DNA of 64,000 nt from Acephala macrosclerotiorum (GCA_014904845.1 MU119232.1:186001-250000), one strand, 5' to 3'; numbered from the stretch's first letter, positions 33,307-45,457 are shown. Notes: generated by a model from the sequence alone, not told the origin. Made by a program: numbers and translations.

Positions 33307-33941
33307 CTAGTTTGCGAGGATCGTGCGTACGAGGTCTATGTCAATCATTAGCCACAATTCAATTTCATCCTTGAAGAAATCCCAAAAGATTAGAAGGCAA
33401 AAGACTGAAGCATACCAGTGTAATTAATCTCCCCACTAGAAGTATCCACCGCCTTCAACAACTCATCAACCTCCTCATCACTCATCTTCTCCCCCAAATT
33501 CGTGAGGATATATCGTAGCTGACCAACACCAATGAATCCCGTCATATCCTTATCGAAGACTTGGAAACCGCGACAGTATTCTTCTGGTTCGCCCGGGTCG
33601 CGGAATCCGCCTGGTCGGTTGAGGATCTTGGAGAAGGTTTCGAAATCGACTATTTATCATTAACATCTGCCATTCCAAACCAAACCACCCTTCACAGCTT
33701 GCAGCACGAAGAAATAGACCACACGTAAGAAAGGCAGAGGAAAAGAGAACTCACAATCACCACCAACCCCCTTCTCCAACTCCCTAATCTCTGCCAACGT
33801 AGGATTTTGTCCACAGGCTCTCAACAGATCCCCCAAACTTTCAACCTGAACCCGTTGCGTACCGCGCTTGTCGAAGAGAGCGAATGCTTCTTTGTAGTTG
33901 GTTGAGGCCTGCGCATCGTAGGGGGATTGGTTAGATGTCAT
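33307..33941 (-). CDS. cdc4: Myosin essential light chain, Cdc4 type (EF-hand)
   Basis: Three exons (33755-33941, 33416-33649, 33307-33335) close to 149 residues, the usual length. KEAFALFDKRGTQRV is the first, non-canonical EF hand. LLRACGQNPTLAEIRELE and GDFDFETFSKILNRPGGFRDPGEPEEYCRGFQVFDKD follow as in all fungal Cdc4-like chains. FQVFDKDMTGFIGVGQLRYIL is the third hand, LGEKMSDEEVDELLKAVD leads to the last, and the short third exon supplies the terminal LVRTILAN. The protein binds IQ motifs of type II and V myosins and is needed for the contractile ring and polarised growth. Sequence match across the whole length makes this one of the safest calls in the window. Confidence 0.95.
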
Positions 33942-35174
33942 TTTTGATATCCTCTCAAATCCTCTCTATCCAGAAACTCGCGAAAATGAAAGGATAGGAA
34001 TGTGTGTGCAGTGGGAGGAAGGTAGAGAAGCCGCCGAATTTAGAGGTGCAGAGGAATGCGATTATCGATTCTTCGAATACTGTTTGGTTTGCTTGCGATA
34101 CTGTTTATCTGCTCTGTTGCGTGCGTATTCGATGTGTGATGCGAATGATGTGTAGAAGAGAATCTCTCGTCGGTCATTCGTTCTTAGAAGTAAACAGTGG
34201 CTCGATCGTCCCTGCCCTTCTGTTGTTTTGGTCGCGCGAGTTGACTTCTCCGAGCCTTCCCTCTGCACCAGTACTAATGCAGCAAAAATCTAGCTGCCGC
34301 GCCTAACCCTCTGGTTGCCGTGGACACATTTTTTCGGCGTGATATGTAAACAAGGAAACACTGGACTCACCATGATTGAGACTGTAAGATCGTTGAGATG
34401 TAGTAATTGTGGTGAATGGAATAGCAAGAGGAAATTGAGAGAATGTTTGAAGATGGATATTGGTTTTGAGGAGAGGGGACGTGCAGGCTGTGCGGCTTAT
34501 TTTCGTAGCAGATTGTGGTCGTGATGGCAACGCTGGTGGGACGCGCTGTAGCGAGATGATGGCGGTGAGGGTGGGATGCGGGATTGTTCATAACTTCAGA
34601 ATTTGTTCATAAAGACGCGAATTGAGATATTCATCTCGCTACATACATTGATTTGAATCATTTGATGATATCTGTTCTCGAAAGGAATGAATAGGCGATG
34701 TGAGGAATCATGTCAAACTCACCGGCCTGGGACATGAAAAGAATACAGATTTGAACAAAAATTGCATATTGGATGCTTGTCTGCCACCGAGGAAGATCTA
34801 GAATGCATCTCTATCATGTGTTATAAAACATTGAGTTCTTCTTGCAAGAAAAAAGTTCCATGCACCAGTGTCAATGAACCCAATTCCAGGAGCAAGACGC
34901 CAGAAAATGCTACCACGAGTGCTCTCAAGTCAATCCCATCATCCCAATGTCCCTTTAGCGACGTTGCTCCAAATCGCGGCCTAGAATGGAACCATCGTAT
35001 CGCCAAGGCCAGGACGCTGAGCATCTAAGTCTTCCTCTCGTGGCCGCCGAGGAACAGGAACAGCCGCCTCATTGCATTCACTCCCACCCCTTGGGCCACG
35101 TTCTCTTGTCCCATCCTTCCAACCGTGAATTGCCATGCGATGCTCAGGCTTTGAGCTCCAAGTAGAATCCCCAT
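33942..35174. other. 1.2-kb intergenic region
   Basis: Promoter of the light chain gene on the left; 3' flank of the methyltransferase on the right. Short frames at 34315-34524 and 34762-35028 lack motifs and are not called. Confidence 0.45.
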
Positions 35175-36090
35175 CTACTTCTTTCTCGCCATCAAAATCA
35201 CACTCCCCCACTCGTTCTCCACCTCAAAATCCCTCCACCCCTCTCCAGCCCTCTTCCACTCCGGCTCTTTCTCAACCATCTCCTCAAACATAACATCAAC
35301 AATATCCCTCTGTCCCCCATTCTCCGCCTTCCAATTATGATACGCCGAGAACGTCCTAACATACCCCTCCACCTCCCCCAACTTCAACCTACTCCTCATC
35401 AACAACTCCCCCTCCCCACTCCCCTTCCCCCTCGTCCCCGGCTCATAAACCACCCTCTCCACTCCCCCCCACTCGCCCTCCGGCGGGATAATATTCTTAT
35501 ACTTATCCCTTAAAATCCGTCGTCCCGGTTGTTCCCAATACGGACCCATTGTATTATCTCCATAGCAATAATGATCCAATATCTTAGTAGCAATCGGATA
35601 ATCAACAAAAATATTATCCTTGTACCCCCAAAACGCAACCGTGCCTCCTCTCCTCACCTTCCTAGCTAACTCCGGCCATACTTTTGCGTACTCAAACCAA
35701 TGCGCTGCTTGGCCTGCTACCACCATGTCTAGTTCACCGCCTTTTATGAAGGAGAGATCTTCGGCTGAGGCTTGCTTGAATTCGATGTTGGGGTATTTGT
35801 CTTTGGAGGTTGTGGATGAGGCTTGTGTTATCATTGAACCCGAGGGATCGGTTGCGAGAACGTGGGTGAAGGAGGGAGAGAGCTCGCGGGATATGAGGCC
35901 GTGGCCGCAGCCAAGGTCGACGAGGAGGTTCGAGGGACCGCGGTGGTAGGCAAGTACGGTCTTGAAGACTGTGGGTGGGTAGGTGGGTCGGAAGGCGGCG
36001 TAGGAGAGTGCGTTGAATCCTGCTTTGCTGGGGGAGGTGTTAGTTGGTGTCTTTGGGAGAGAAGGAGGGGAGGTACGCGAAGGTCGCCAT
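35175..36090 (-). CDS. SAM-dependent methyltransferase (trans-aconitate 3-methyltransferase-like)
   Basis: The first exon is only 14 nt (36077-36090, MATFA), followed by a 49-nt intron and exon 35175-36027. Together they give 288 residues. LLVDLGCGHGLISRELS is motif I of a class I methyltransferase, HVLATDPSGSMI the acidic loop, and FKQASAEDLSFIKGGELDMVVAGQAAHWFEY the SAM-binding and post-motif region. The later part GTVAFWGYKDNIFVDYP and HNWKAENGG resembles yeast Tmt1-type and related small-acid methyltransferases. The true substrate is uncertain. Upstream the first-exon sequence MATFAKAGFNALSYAAFRPTYPP is typical for the group (xYaxfRPtYP) and confirms the tiny exon. Confidence 0.9.
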
Positions 36091-36808
36091 GCTGGCGGAT
36101 TGAGAGTGTGAAGCTCGGTGTTGGAGAAGTTTGGAGGAAAGGCGTAGATGTGGGAGGGTCTATGGATGGTCGGTTGCGGGGTTCTATTGCTCCCTCAGCT
36201 CGATTTCTTGTCCGAAAACGGGCGGGTTATCGCAGAGGGGCGATTGATATACTGCCAGCGCAGAGAGAGGTTGTGCGACTCGGGAGGTTATCGTCGTTGT
36301 ACCATGCGGGAGAACGTGGGTGTCTATTGACGACAGCAGAGTTAGGAGAGTGCGCCGATAGCTATGGTTTCTTAATTGGAGGTAATTATCGTGAATTGAG
36401 GGTTTCCTCGGATGATTGAGTGAGGTGTGTAGGCAATTGAGAAGTGAAAGAAGAATTTTGTCAGAAGCTGGACAATAGTTTGATGGTTTTATCTTAAATT
36501 TATTGTTTGCGACGCCGGCCGGATTGACGAGGCGCGGATGCTTCCGTCATTCAGCCTGCTCCCCGGATTTACATCCGCGTCAATGCTTGGCACAACTTTG
36601 AGTTGGAAACATTTGCTTGAATTATCTTTTACAACGTCTAGAATTGATCTGGCTCTTCTTCTCTTTATTTATATATATAATTATGCTATATAAGAGGCTA
36701 AAACCTCGATAATTAAAATTCCTCCAAGCCATGAACGCCTCCAGCCAAGACTCCAAAGCCCATAGCCTCCTGTTTGAATCTGTATTTTCTCTCGCTATGA
36801 CCCTGATA
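36091..36808. other. Intergenic
   Basis: Promoter of the methyltransferase gene. The last 200 bases are AT-rich (tttatttatatatataattatgctatat at about 36664-36692) and likely belong to the 3' flank of the next minus-strand gene. Confidence 0.45.
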
Positions 36809-38227
36809 TTACTCATTCCGCATTGCCATACCACCCCATAACAGAATTACAGCCACCACACATATACTCCCAGCAATAATCACATTCCGCAACAAATGTG
36901 ACCGTTGAGGCTCCTTCTTATCTCCTTCAGACCTCTCCCAAATCTCAACAGCAAAATCCCTCGCACCATTATAATAAGTTACCATGCCCTCATACCCAAC
37001 ACCATAATATACCAATCCCACTAACGCAATGCCGTAACCTACGACTTGGAGACCGCTGACCACAGTTCCCCAGATGAGAATCGATGCTACGACGAGAAGG
37101 ATATTCTTCAGGACGCCGCAAAGGGTCATTACGAGACCTGATGTCTTGCCGATCTGTACTTCCGTTAGCTAGCGGAATGAGGGGGTAAGAAGGAAAGGAA
37201 CAAACCAAAAACACACTCGCAACATTCAACAAAAACGCCACCTCCGCATTCAACACCAAAACCACCCACCCCACCCTCCCAACATCCGCCCACACAAAGC
37301 CCCCCTCCCCTCCAACTCCCACCTCCGTCACCAGCGCCACTAGCCCATTCATCACCGTACAAACTGGCGCATAATAATACAAACTGACCAACGGATCCAT
37401 CTTCTTACTTTCATCTCCGGAAAGCAAGATTTGAATCATGATCAATCGAATGGCTTCAGCGAAGATACCGCCAGCTTGGTAGATGAAGCCGAGAACAATG
37501 AATTGGACTTCACCGTAGGAGGCGAGGGTTACGCCTAGGACGATTAGGAGGACGTTGAGGAGGACCGTTAGGGAGGGGGTTGCGACGTGGAAGAGCCAGG
37601 AGACGAGGAGGACGGCTGCTGGTGCAGAGGCCTTTTCATAACAATGTATCAGTAACATGTATGTGATGGAAGTGAGGTCTGAGCTTACCTTGAGCATCTG
37701 AATAAAAGCAACGCTGAGATAGAGATATGCTTGATTGCTGCATACAAGGCTAGCGCTGTAAAGAATGCCGATGGGAACGATGGCTCGGAGGTAGACGCGG
37801 CCGGTCATTTTGACTTCATGGCGGCTGTCGAGGAGGGTCGTTGTTCGTGCTAGGATTTGGGTCACAATTGTGGAGAAGAGGAGGTGCCAACATGTTAGGA
37901 TAGCGGCTAGAATTTATCAGCCTCGTGTCAGTCATGGACATAATGAGAACACTCACGGAAATCTGGAATGAGGTTAGTGATTGAATGAAACAGGAGGGGA
38001 ATGATGCTTACGGAACTCGAGATTGGAGAGGAGGTATTTGTTGAAAAGGATCGTGACTGAACTGAAGAATATCCAACTCCTGCAGAAACCTCAGTGTGAG
38101 CGGCCGAACTCAACGATATGACAGACAGGGATTGAGGGGATGGATGTACTTACGCGATATAGAAGACGGGATGTAAACCACGTTTCTGAACAGCCTTCTC
38201 GGTGGTTGGCAGTACCTCGACACTCAT
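36809..38227 (-). CDS. TPT/DMT-family transporter (triose-phosphate or nucleotide-sugar type)
   Basis: Six exons close to 378 residues: 38154-38227, 38012-38079, 37957-37962 (a 6-nt microexon), 37689-37906, 37206-37631 and 36809-37153. The first helix SWIFFSSVTILFNKYLLSNLEF, then HFPAILTCWHLLFST across the microexon, is the TPT-family opening (FNKYLL and LTxxH). The next helices include IGILYSASLVCSNQAYLYLSV, FIQMLKASAPAAVLLVSWLF and a C-terminal KTSGLVMTLCGVLKNILLVVASILIWGT, which carries the conserved Lys-Thr and GxxKN signatures. Such proteins exchange nucleotide sugars or phosphorylated sugars across Golgi or ER membranes. Ten helices are expected and visible. The acidic and Lys-rich loop near residue 330 faces the cytosol. 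Confidence 0.91.
37957..37962 (-). other. 6-nt microexon of the TPT transporter
   Basis: The bases ATTTCC lie between an acceptor CATTCCAG and a donor GTGAGT. Including them gives EFHFPAILTCW, the family motif. Skipping them keeps the frame but removes two residues. Confidence 0.7.
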
Positions 38228-39959
38228 GATGAAGGATGTCTCGAAGCCTTGGCTTCAAAAGACCCCTAAAAAGAAACCGAGATCGCGAGATCCAAGCGAG
38301 CGAGCATCAATCAAGACAGAGCAACAACCAGAATTCGATGCCACGCTCTGTACAGAACATAAAGAACGACGTTGAGCCCCAAGAAAGATCGCAAAGACGG
38401 ACGTCTAAGCCTCACTCAAATGCGCCTCGTAGAATTCGTCCTTGGCGGCACTCAGTTCATCCCGATGCCGACCTCTCACTCGCTTCTGGTAACCACTAAG
38501 AGTCGCAGCGCCTCGTCCAGCCCTTTTTCAGTGAAATTCAATTTGACGTGCAGACCAAGAAGACAGGAGACGCTTCTTACCCCTATGCGACCGTCTTGAC
38601 GTCAAATTTCGAACTCCCCAACAATCAGCAACGGCGCAGTCCAATGGTGGTAGCCTGTTCGGATACGAGGGGAACGATGCGCCTGATTACTACTGCGGCC
38701 GGGTGAGACAGGGGTAAGTTAGTTAAAATATCCCACGGTGCATAAGCGGACCTCCGGAAACTTGACCTATGAATTGGTTGCCCACTTGGGTATGCTTCAC
38801 GTAGACATTACGAACTTTGTCGACACTGCTGTTTATAACGGCAAGGGCCTCGTTGAGTTTCGGATTGAGAGGAAAGGCATAGATGCCAGTGATAGGAGCG
38901 AGGTGAGGTCAAAGACTTCATGGTTGGAGTTGCACGGCAAAGAGATTGGGCTTGGTTTACATAAGCTTATTATAGTGGGGCTCACAATAACCTTAAAAAT
39001 TTCCACTCATCTCAACCCTGGAGGATTTCCCCCTGAACCTGAGCATCCCCATGGTCTCATCCTAAACTTTGATAGGAGCAGCCTCCGTTGGTTGGTTTGC
39101 TGAATTTGAGACGGTGGCCCGCGTCTTCTGGTCTGTTTGGGTGTTTGCTAGGGGCCGAGAATACAACCTTACCAGTACGAGGATGCAATTCGTCTGCAAA
39201 ATGAACATCAAATTGGTCTGTTGAACCCCTTTGTGAGAAGGTTCAAGATTTGATCAAGCGCTGAACGCTGTCTTCCTCAGTACTTAACGTTGTTGGTGTT
39301 TTGGCATAGGTTTATCTTTGGTCATTTGGAATTCATCTCGCTGGCCTTGCAGCTTGCAGATGCGGACGGGCAACCCGGAATACAGCACCCCAATAGAGAT
39401 GGCAATCTTACTCCAACCTGCCGGCATCATCGTGGCATGTCTTTCCGCTCTCTCCATTCGTATCGCGTGGGGCAATCTGATGTGCTTTTTCACGTCGCAT
39501 CTCATTCCCATTCGTCCAAAGCTTAAGATACCCGCCACCCAAAGGTCTGTTCCCTCATGCCAAGTGGTCTAGGATTGCGGCGCGGGATGGCCTCCCTGCT
39601 CCTCCAATACTGCCGCCAATTTCCGCAATGGCTACCTCATATTAGCATATTAGAATCCAAATTATCCTAACCATGTCTCCTTTCAGTAATCGCGAGACAT
39701 GCACGCCAAGCTTACGATAGACCCTATCGGCTTCCGCTATTGATATGAGGCGAGGCTGCAGCCTGCATGTATATTCACTGCGCCGTCCCGTTCTTTTAAC
39801 TTTTGATCCTGCGATCTGTTTTCGTTTTTCCATGCCTCGTTGCTGACCCTTTCCTTTCCTTTCTTGCTTGGTCTTCAAGACGTCTGCTCGATCTTCGAGT
39901 TGTTTGCGCTTCATAACTATCGTTGACTGATCTTTGAGCCTCGACGGCATCATCTCAAT
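38228..39959. other. 1.7-kb gene-free stretch
   Basis: Head-to-head region between the transporter and the GT8-like gene. A frame at 38738-39103 begins with GTG and has no family motif. Only promoter function at each end is likely. Confidence 0.4.
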
Positions 39960-41312
39960 ATGGGTGCCACACCTCCCCGCCGGGCGTTGATCCTCGCTCT
40001 TCTCACTGCGTTTATTATCTTCCTCGCGACAGCGCATTATTTGACGTCGCCGCATTCTTCGAGCCCTACAGAGACGCTGGGAAAGCTTGCGACGAGTGTT
40101 GGCGATCAGGTTCAAGACCTTTTACATACGGGAGAGAAGACAGAAGAGGCTGTAGAAACAACCGCAACCGCGACCGCAACCGAAACATCAACACCAGAAA
40201 CGACATCGCAACCACCAGAGAAACCAGCCACTCCAACCTCCTACGAAATCCCAGGCGTGACAGAAGAGACAGAAAAAGGCAGCGATGAAGTCGGCAAGCA
40301 TTTCCACATCCGCCCCTCAGCGGCTACAACCAAAGAACAAGGCATCGCCAACTGCGAATACCCCATCATGATCCATGTCACTCCCGACGCCCACTGCACC
40401 GGCGCCTTCGCCCTCTACGGCTCCATCGTCCGAAACGTCCTCCTCCAACCCTCCGCCCTCCAAAACAAAACCTGCGTGCACTTCACCTACGTCGAGCCCT
40501 CGTTGAAGACCATTGAAGCAATGTACAAATGGCCCGCGCGACCCAACCCATTCACCCATGTCAAAGACTGCGCTGCTCTCGACACAACCCCCGAACTAAA
40601 CGCCATCGTCCCGGTCAGATTCCAAGCTCTAGCCCCCATCGAGAAGCCAAAAATCATGGAAGCGGGCCTCAAAACCTGGCTCGCGGCACTCAACAAAGTC
40701 CACTCCTGGGCCTTCGACGTCTACCCACGAATCCTAATCATGGACGCCGATTCTATAGTTCTGACGGACCTACATCTCATATTCGACGAAACACCATTCG
40801 AATACACCGTTTCTGGGGCCCCCGATCAATTCAACAACTGCGGTGACCGCTCTCGTCTCAATGGTGGGCTCATCTTGTTGCGTCCCTCGAGATATTTCCA
40901 CATCTCTGTCGCGGAAGTCCTCCACGATGCGGGTGGTAGCTGTATGTCTGGGAAATGGCAACAGAGCGAGCAAGAGCTGCTCAATTGTGTTTGTGGCACC
41001 GCGGGACCAGGGAGAGGTTCGAGACCGGAGTTCGCGTGTAATATTATGCCGCTTTATAACTCGGTGTGGCCGAGGAATTATGGGTGCAGTGCTGCGAATG
41101 TGCTGCCGATGAGGACTATACATTTTACGGCTGCGACGAAGCCGTGGTTGGTGAAGGAGGGGAGACATGACGAGAGGTTTGATTATGGGTTTTGGAGGTG
41201 TGTGAGGGATGCTACTAGAGGAGGGGATACGAAGGGGTTGGAGGAGTGTGGGGTTCCCGATATGGAGGTTACGAGGGTGGTTACTGGAGGTTTACCTCCG
41301 GGGGATGAATAA
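39960..41312 (+). CDS. GT8-like type II membrane glycosyltransferase
   Basis: An uninterrupted frame of 450 residues. Residues 9-28 form a signal anchor after PPRR, which is the type II topology of Golgi glycosyltransferases. A Thr/Glu-rich stem follows (residues 55-110, with repeated TAT). The catalytic domain opens YPIMIHVTPDAHC and GSIVRNVLLQ, carries the DxD motif at Asp262-Ala-Asp264 in ILIMDADSIVL, then SGAPDQFNNCG, LNGGLILLRPS, a Cys-containing QQSEQELLN segment and TIHFTAATKPW. These are the GT8/GT-A features of glycogenin-like and related transferases that use a nucleotide sugar with a divalent metal. The acceptor is unknown. A short acidic tail ends in GGLPPGDE. Confidence 0.88.
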   Translation: MGATPPRRALILALLTAFIIFLATAHYLTSPHSSSPTETLGKLATSVGDQVQDLLHTGEKTEEAVETTATATATETSTPETTSQPPEKPATPTSYEIPGVTEETEKGSDEVGKHFHIRPSAATTKEQGIANCEYPIMIHVTPDAHCTGAFALYGSIVRNVLLQPSALQNKTCVHFTYVEPSLKTIEAMYKWPARPNPFTHVKDCAALDTTPELNAIVPVRFQALAPIEKPKIMEAGLKTWLAALNKVHSWAFDVYPRILIMDADSIVLTDLHLIFDETPFEYTVSGAPDQFNNCGDRSRLNGGLILLRPSRYFHISVAEVLHDAGGSCMSGKWQQSEQELLNCVCGTAGPGRGSRPEFACNIMPLYNSVWPRNYGCSAANVLPMRTIHFTAATKPWLVKEGRHDERFDYGFWRCVRDATRGGDTKGLEECGVPDMEVTRVVTGGLPPGDE

Positions 41313-42391
41313 GGAGAGGTGGTTGGAGAGCTAGAGGGGAGACACTACGATCGAGTCGAGGAAACACGGCGTTTGAGCGAATGATGAGCATATCTGAGAA
41401 GCAAAGCCAGCAGCTGCTTGCGAATTCGAGAATACATTTTACCAGATTCTCCCCTTGGCACCAGCGACACCCAAAACGACATCACAACATCCTCTTCACC
41501 CTTTCGAATCAATTACGTTGCTCATTCGAACATTTCTAGGGTTGGCGTTGGCGATCTCATGATAAAGACTTCGGAGTTGGATTTTCTCAGGGCGGCAGGA
41601 AAGGATACCCCATGAACCAAACAGTGGTGTTTTAATTGCCTGGTTACATATATGTATGAGTACATAAAGACGTTCAGTAGATACCTCGGAGAGAAAAAAT
41701 ATCCAGAGAGAGAGAGGATAGGTGGACGGCTAGCAAAAGACTAGAAGCGGCGAATGCCATGAAATCAAGAAACCCTTTTCTTCATCTCTTCCAATATGAC
41801 ATTTTCCAATGCGCATAGAAGTCTCGGATGTGACCTCGAGCAGGCCAGAAAAAAATCTGCCGACATGAACGTCTTTGGGGCAAATTGTAAGATTACTAAA
41901 TCCAGCATTCTCAACGAGAGGTTGTGGTTGAGTTAAATCCACAATGGATGTGAGATCTGAATTCCGAGAGTATGTATGCGGGACACAGATCTCTATGTGG
42001 ATGCTTGTCCAGCAGTTTCCCAATTTGTCGTTTAAGCTTGTCTTGGAGGTTTGGAATTCGGATGTTGAAGCTTGTCCGACTCCGGCGAATGCATATGTCG
42101 CTGAGAATATAATAGAAATAACACGTTCGTGGAGCAGCCAAGGGGCACCAACGAATTAAACTAAATGAGGTTCGTCAAAAGAATTTAGATTGTGACTTTC
42201 CAGAAGAAGAGTGCATGCTGGAAAGGTGTGCAAGTCATCGTCTGGGGCAAACAGAGACCCTGCGGAACATGCGGCCGCTTCCAATTAGTCCGAGGTACAT
42301 GGCGCAATTATCATCAATACTTAGTACATCCCTCGAACCTCGAAGTCGCCGTGCTTCGCATCTTATTGTATATATTATCTGTCTAAATCGA
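41313..42391. other. 1.1-kb intergenic region
   Basis: 3' flank of the GT8-like gene and promoter of the CoA-binding gene. Short frames without motifs only. Confidence 0.45.
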
Positions 42392-42983
42392 ATGTTCAAA
42401 ATGGCTGCAGATGCCGCAGCTGCAGCAGATACAGCCCAAAGGAACGCCACGGCGTTCTTCAATGCTCGCTATTTCGCCGTGGTAGGCGCCTCTAACGATG
42501 CCAACAAGTTCGGACACACAGGTACCTCTCGGCTCTTCCCTCCACTTTCTAATTGTCGGGACTCTTCACGTTAGATTCTAGCAAACGAAGAACAATATTT
42601 ACTGACATCTGCCGAAAGTCTTCAGTTGGTATACACAACACCATCTTCCCACGACGCCCATAAATCCAAATACCGCGACCGTCGAAGTTTCCAAGAAACC
42701 CTACTCCACCCTCCCGAACCTCTCCGCTCTGCCACATCCTACCCAGACCTCGGTGTCATTCGTGACAAAGCTGGAGCAGACATTGAAGGTCTTGAAAGAA
42801 GCTAAGCAACTGGGTGTACACGGAGTCTGGTTCCAGCCAGGTAGCTTCGACGATCAGATCATGGACTATGCCAGTAAGGAGTTCGAGGTGGTTGTTGGAG
42901 GCCATCATGGGACAGATGCACATGATGGGTGGTGTGTCCTTGTTGATGGAGAGCGGTATGCGAGAGCTGCTCACAAGTTGTGA
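42392..42983 (+). CDS. CoA-binding domain (YccU-like Rossmann) protein
   Basis: Two exons (42392-42521 and 42619-42983) give 164 residues. The 97-nt intron ends at CGAAAG and the join yields FGHTVFSWYTQHHLPTTPINP. FFNARYFAVVGASNDANKFGHT is the nucleotide-binding Rossmann opening (VVGAS). The second strand and loop give PINPNTATVEV, then YSTLPNLSALP, VLKEAKQLGVHGVWFQPGSFDD and a C-terminal GWCVLVDGERYA. This is the standalone CoA_binding_2 domain common in fungi and bacteria. Ligand and cellular role are unproven; relatives bind CoA or NAD-like ligands. An alternative start at the ATG at 42401 (MAADAAAAAD) would shorten the product by three residues. Confidence 0.86.
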
Positions 42984-43206
42984 TTCTCTTACGTGGAGAT
43001 AAATCCGGGTTTCAGAACTCGCAGGAAGGGTCGTTGTCCAAGTGGAATATAGAGAGGCCATATAGGTGTACTTAGACCCATGTTCACTATTTGCACTCCC
43101 GACGATTCTTTACTATGGTATATTCAAGAGGTGTTGATGCAATTGCATAATGGCTTTGGTGGGTTAAACTTTAGCTTGAAAGAGATTGAGGCTGGTATTT
43201 CAGATC

Positions 43207-45457
43207 TCAGACTATCCTCAATGTTTTCATGGGCCAAGTAGGCTGCTCTAAAAGCTCGATCTGCCTCGTTACCTCGCTCCAGAAGAGCAGGCAAACCCTA
43301 CGGCAGACAATTTCTTCACCTCCTAAAAATGTCTGAAGTTCTTGCTCTCCAACAGTCTCCAGCACAAGAAGGGCCCAGTCCTTACCAGGGACGAAGTCGG
43401 CGTAAGAAGTTCTTTTTTCCATTGTTGGGTGTTCATTCTCAACCTGTACGAGTTGCTGGACCAGAAAAGTTTGGCCTGGACGTTCTTGGTGGCGTGCCCG
43501 GAATTCGTCGTTCCCTATGACTGCTTTGGACAATATGGCATGAAACTCGGGCCAAGTCTGGACGTACTCTTCATCAACCAAGGACCAGTTGTACGTTGGC
43601 GCTGTCATCACAAGCTCGCAACTGTCGATACCCAGGCAACGTCCTATCCTCACGTCTTCGATCTTTGCGAGCTCAATGATTCGCACTGTTTTCCGCTGGG
43701 CAGCAATGTTTCCTTGCCTCGTATCTCCTTCGATCAGACTTTTCCAGTGCCACTCGACCTCGTTGTTAATGCTTGCCCAGCTCCATGAAGGTAGCCCCGA
43801 GTCAGAATTAGGGAAGAGCCTGCCCCAATCGTCATAAGCTCCCCAAGGTTCTGAATCCCATGTCCACATGAGTCCTGCAATGAGATCATTTTGCCACAGC
43901 CCTACACAATAATTGTCTACGATGAATGTCTGCACCTCTTTCTCAAGTCCATGGATTGCCATGAGCTTGTCTGTGTCTTTCGTCAATTTGCGTTTAGAGT
44001 AATTTTCCACCATTGTGTACCAAGCAGAATATATCTCCGGTGTTTTCAATGTGCGTAAGCCTGGTAGCGACTTCTCTGTTGACTTCATTGGGAAGTGACC
44101 TAAATTGGGGCTTACGCGTTGTACAGCCTGAGTCTCGTAACTTTTCGAGAAGTCTACTGGTGCTGCGCGAGGCGGACCAGATTCCCAGACTTGTATCGAA
44201 GGACAGCTCCACAAGAGTTCTTTGTGCATGAAGGTCAATGTTCGCCAAGACAAGAGATCCTCTTGCAGTGTCCAGCCTCTAGATGCCCACACACAATTAT
44301 CTGGGCCAGGGCCTGCCCACTCCGTCGGTCGTGAGCCTCCTTCTCGGAGCAGGATGAATTCCTGTTCGAGATCTGCATCGGTATGCGGTGTTGAATTTGA
44401 GCCTGTAGCATCCCGTTTCCAAGGTAAATAGCAAGCTGAAGCCTCCCAAGTTCCGTTGCCATGGCCGTCGTCGCGATCACGGAATATTCCAGACCTTGTT
44501 GAGTCCTGCGCCGCATTGACGATTGTCAACACGGCATTAGTGTAGATGTACGACATCTTGGGCGCCTCCGTTTCCCAATCACTCCGAGAGTCTTGCTTTA
44601 TGCACAACGCATCTACCCACAAGTAGCTGATACCCATGGCCCTTGTTGTCACAATAGCATCGCGTATTGTTGCAGGAAAGCTTTCCAAGGGCAGTCCTTC
44701 GATCAGCCGATGATAGGTTTCCTCCTTCAGCAAAAACTCAGACTCGCCTCCCCAGCAGTAGCTGAGAGCAGCCCATTCACCTCCTTTACCACCACTTTCG
44801 TATAGTGAAGGATTAATTCCATCACTACCAACATCTAGGACCCTAGTTGGAAGGGAAAAACTGCCTTCGTGGAGGCGGTGACAATCCGGATGCTCGGCTT
44901 GACAAGTCATCAACCATTCCCTTGCTTTTGAAAGACACTCCGGCGAGCCCGAATTCTTCGGTAGCACCCTTGAGAGCAAGTTCGCAAGTGGATCATCTTC
45001 CCAGCCCAGCGCTATCAACTTATATCCTTCAAATTTCTGGGCTCGTCGTCTCACCTGTCACGAAACACGGGAACATATGGTACCCAAAATCAACCTTCAT
45101 CTCTCCAGCTCCAACATACAACCTAAACTTGTGTCTCCCTTTCTCATCATAATTAAGCACATACACAAAAACCGGCTCCTCACCTCGCAAAATCGAGTCA
45201 GGATCATATAGATTTTCATTGTTCAGTCTCTCAACAAGCTTCGCCCATATCATGGCGCAGAAATCACATGTATCGGCATGATCGCGAACTTGCAGAATGT
45301 TGGAGTGATGTTTGTATGGGATGACGTCTTTTGATAAGGTTTCGCGGCGGTCTAGACCTGCTTCTAATTCGTAGGTGAGGGAGGAGTTGTATCTTGAGTG
45401 GGCAGAGGCGAGGAGGGTTCTGATGTTGATGTTTGAACATACTTCGCACAATGGCAT
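43207..45457 (-). CDS. HET-domain protein (heterokaryon incompatibility family)
   Basis: The model has two exons (45055-45457 and 43207-45011), 735 residues, starting at the ATG of MPLCEVCSNINI. The HET domain is complete: AALSYCWGG, LPLESFPATIRDAIVTTRAM, ISYLWVDALCIKQDS, MSYIYTNAVLTIVNA, then CVWASRGWTLQEDLLSWRTL. The N-terminal 130 residues carry CxxC and CDFCAMIW motifs typical of this subgroup, and the C-terminal part holds LPSWSWASINNEVEW. HET proteins start a cell-death response when unlike hyphae fuse. The joining intron is only 43 nt, at the low limit. The alternative is a one-base frameshift in AAATTTG near 45030, after which the next frame continues FEGYKLIALGWEDD. Both readings leave the HET domain itself intact. 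Confidence 0.87.

Noticed and set aside
38738..39103. 121-codon frame on the plus strand
   Set aside because: GTG start and no recognisable domain.
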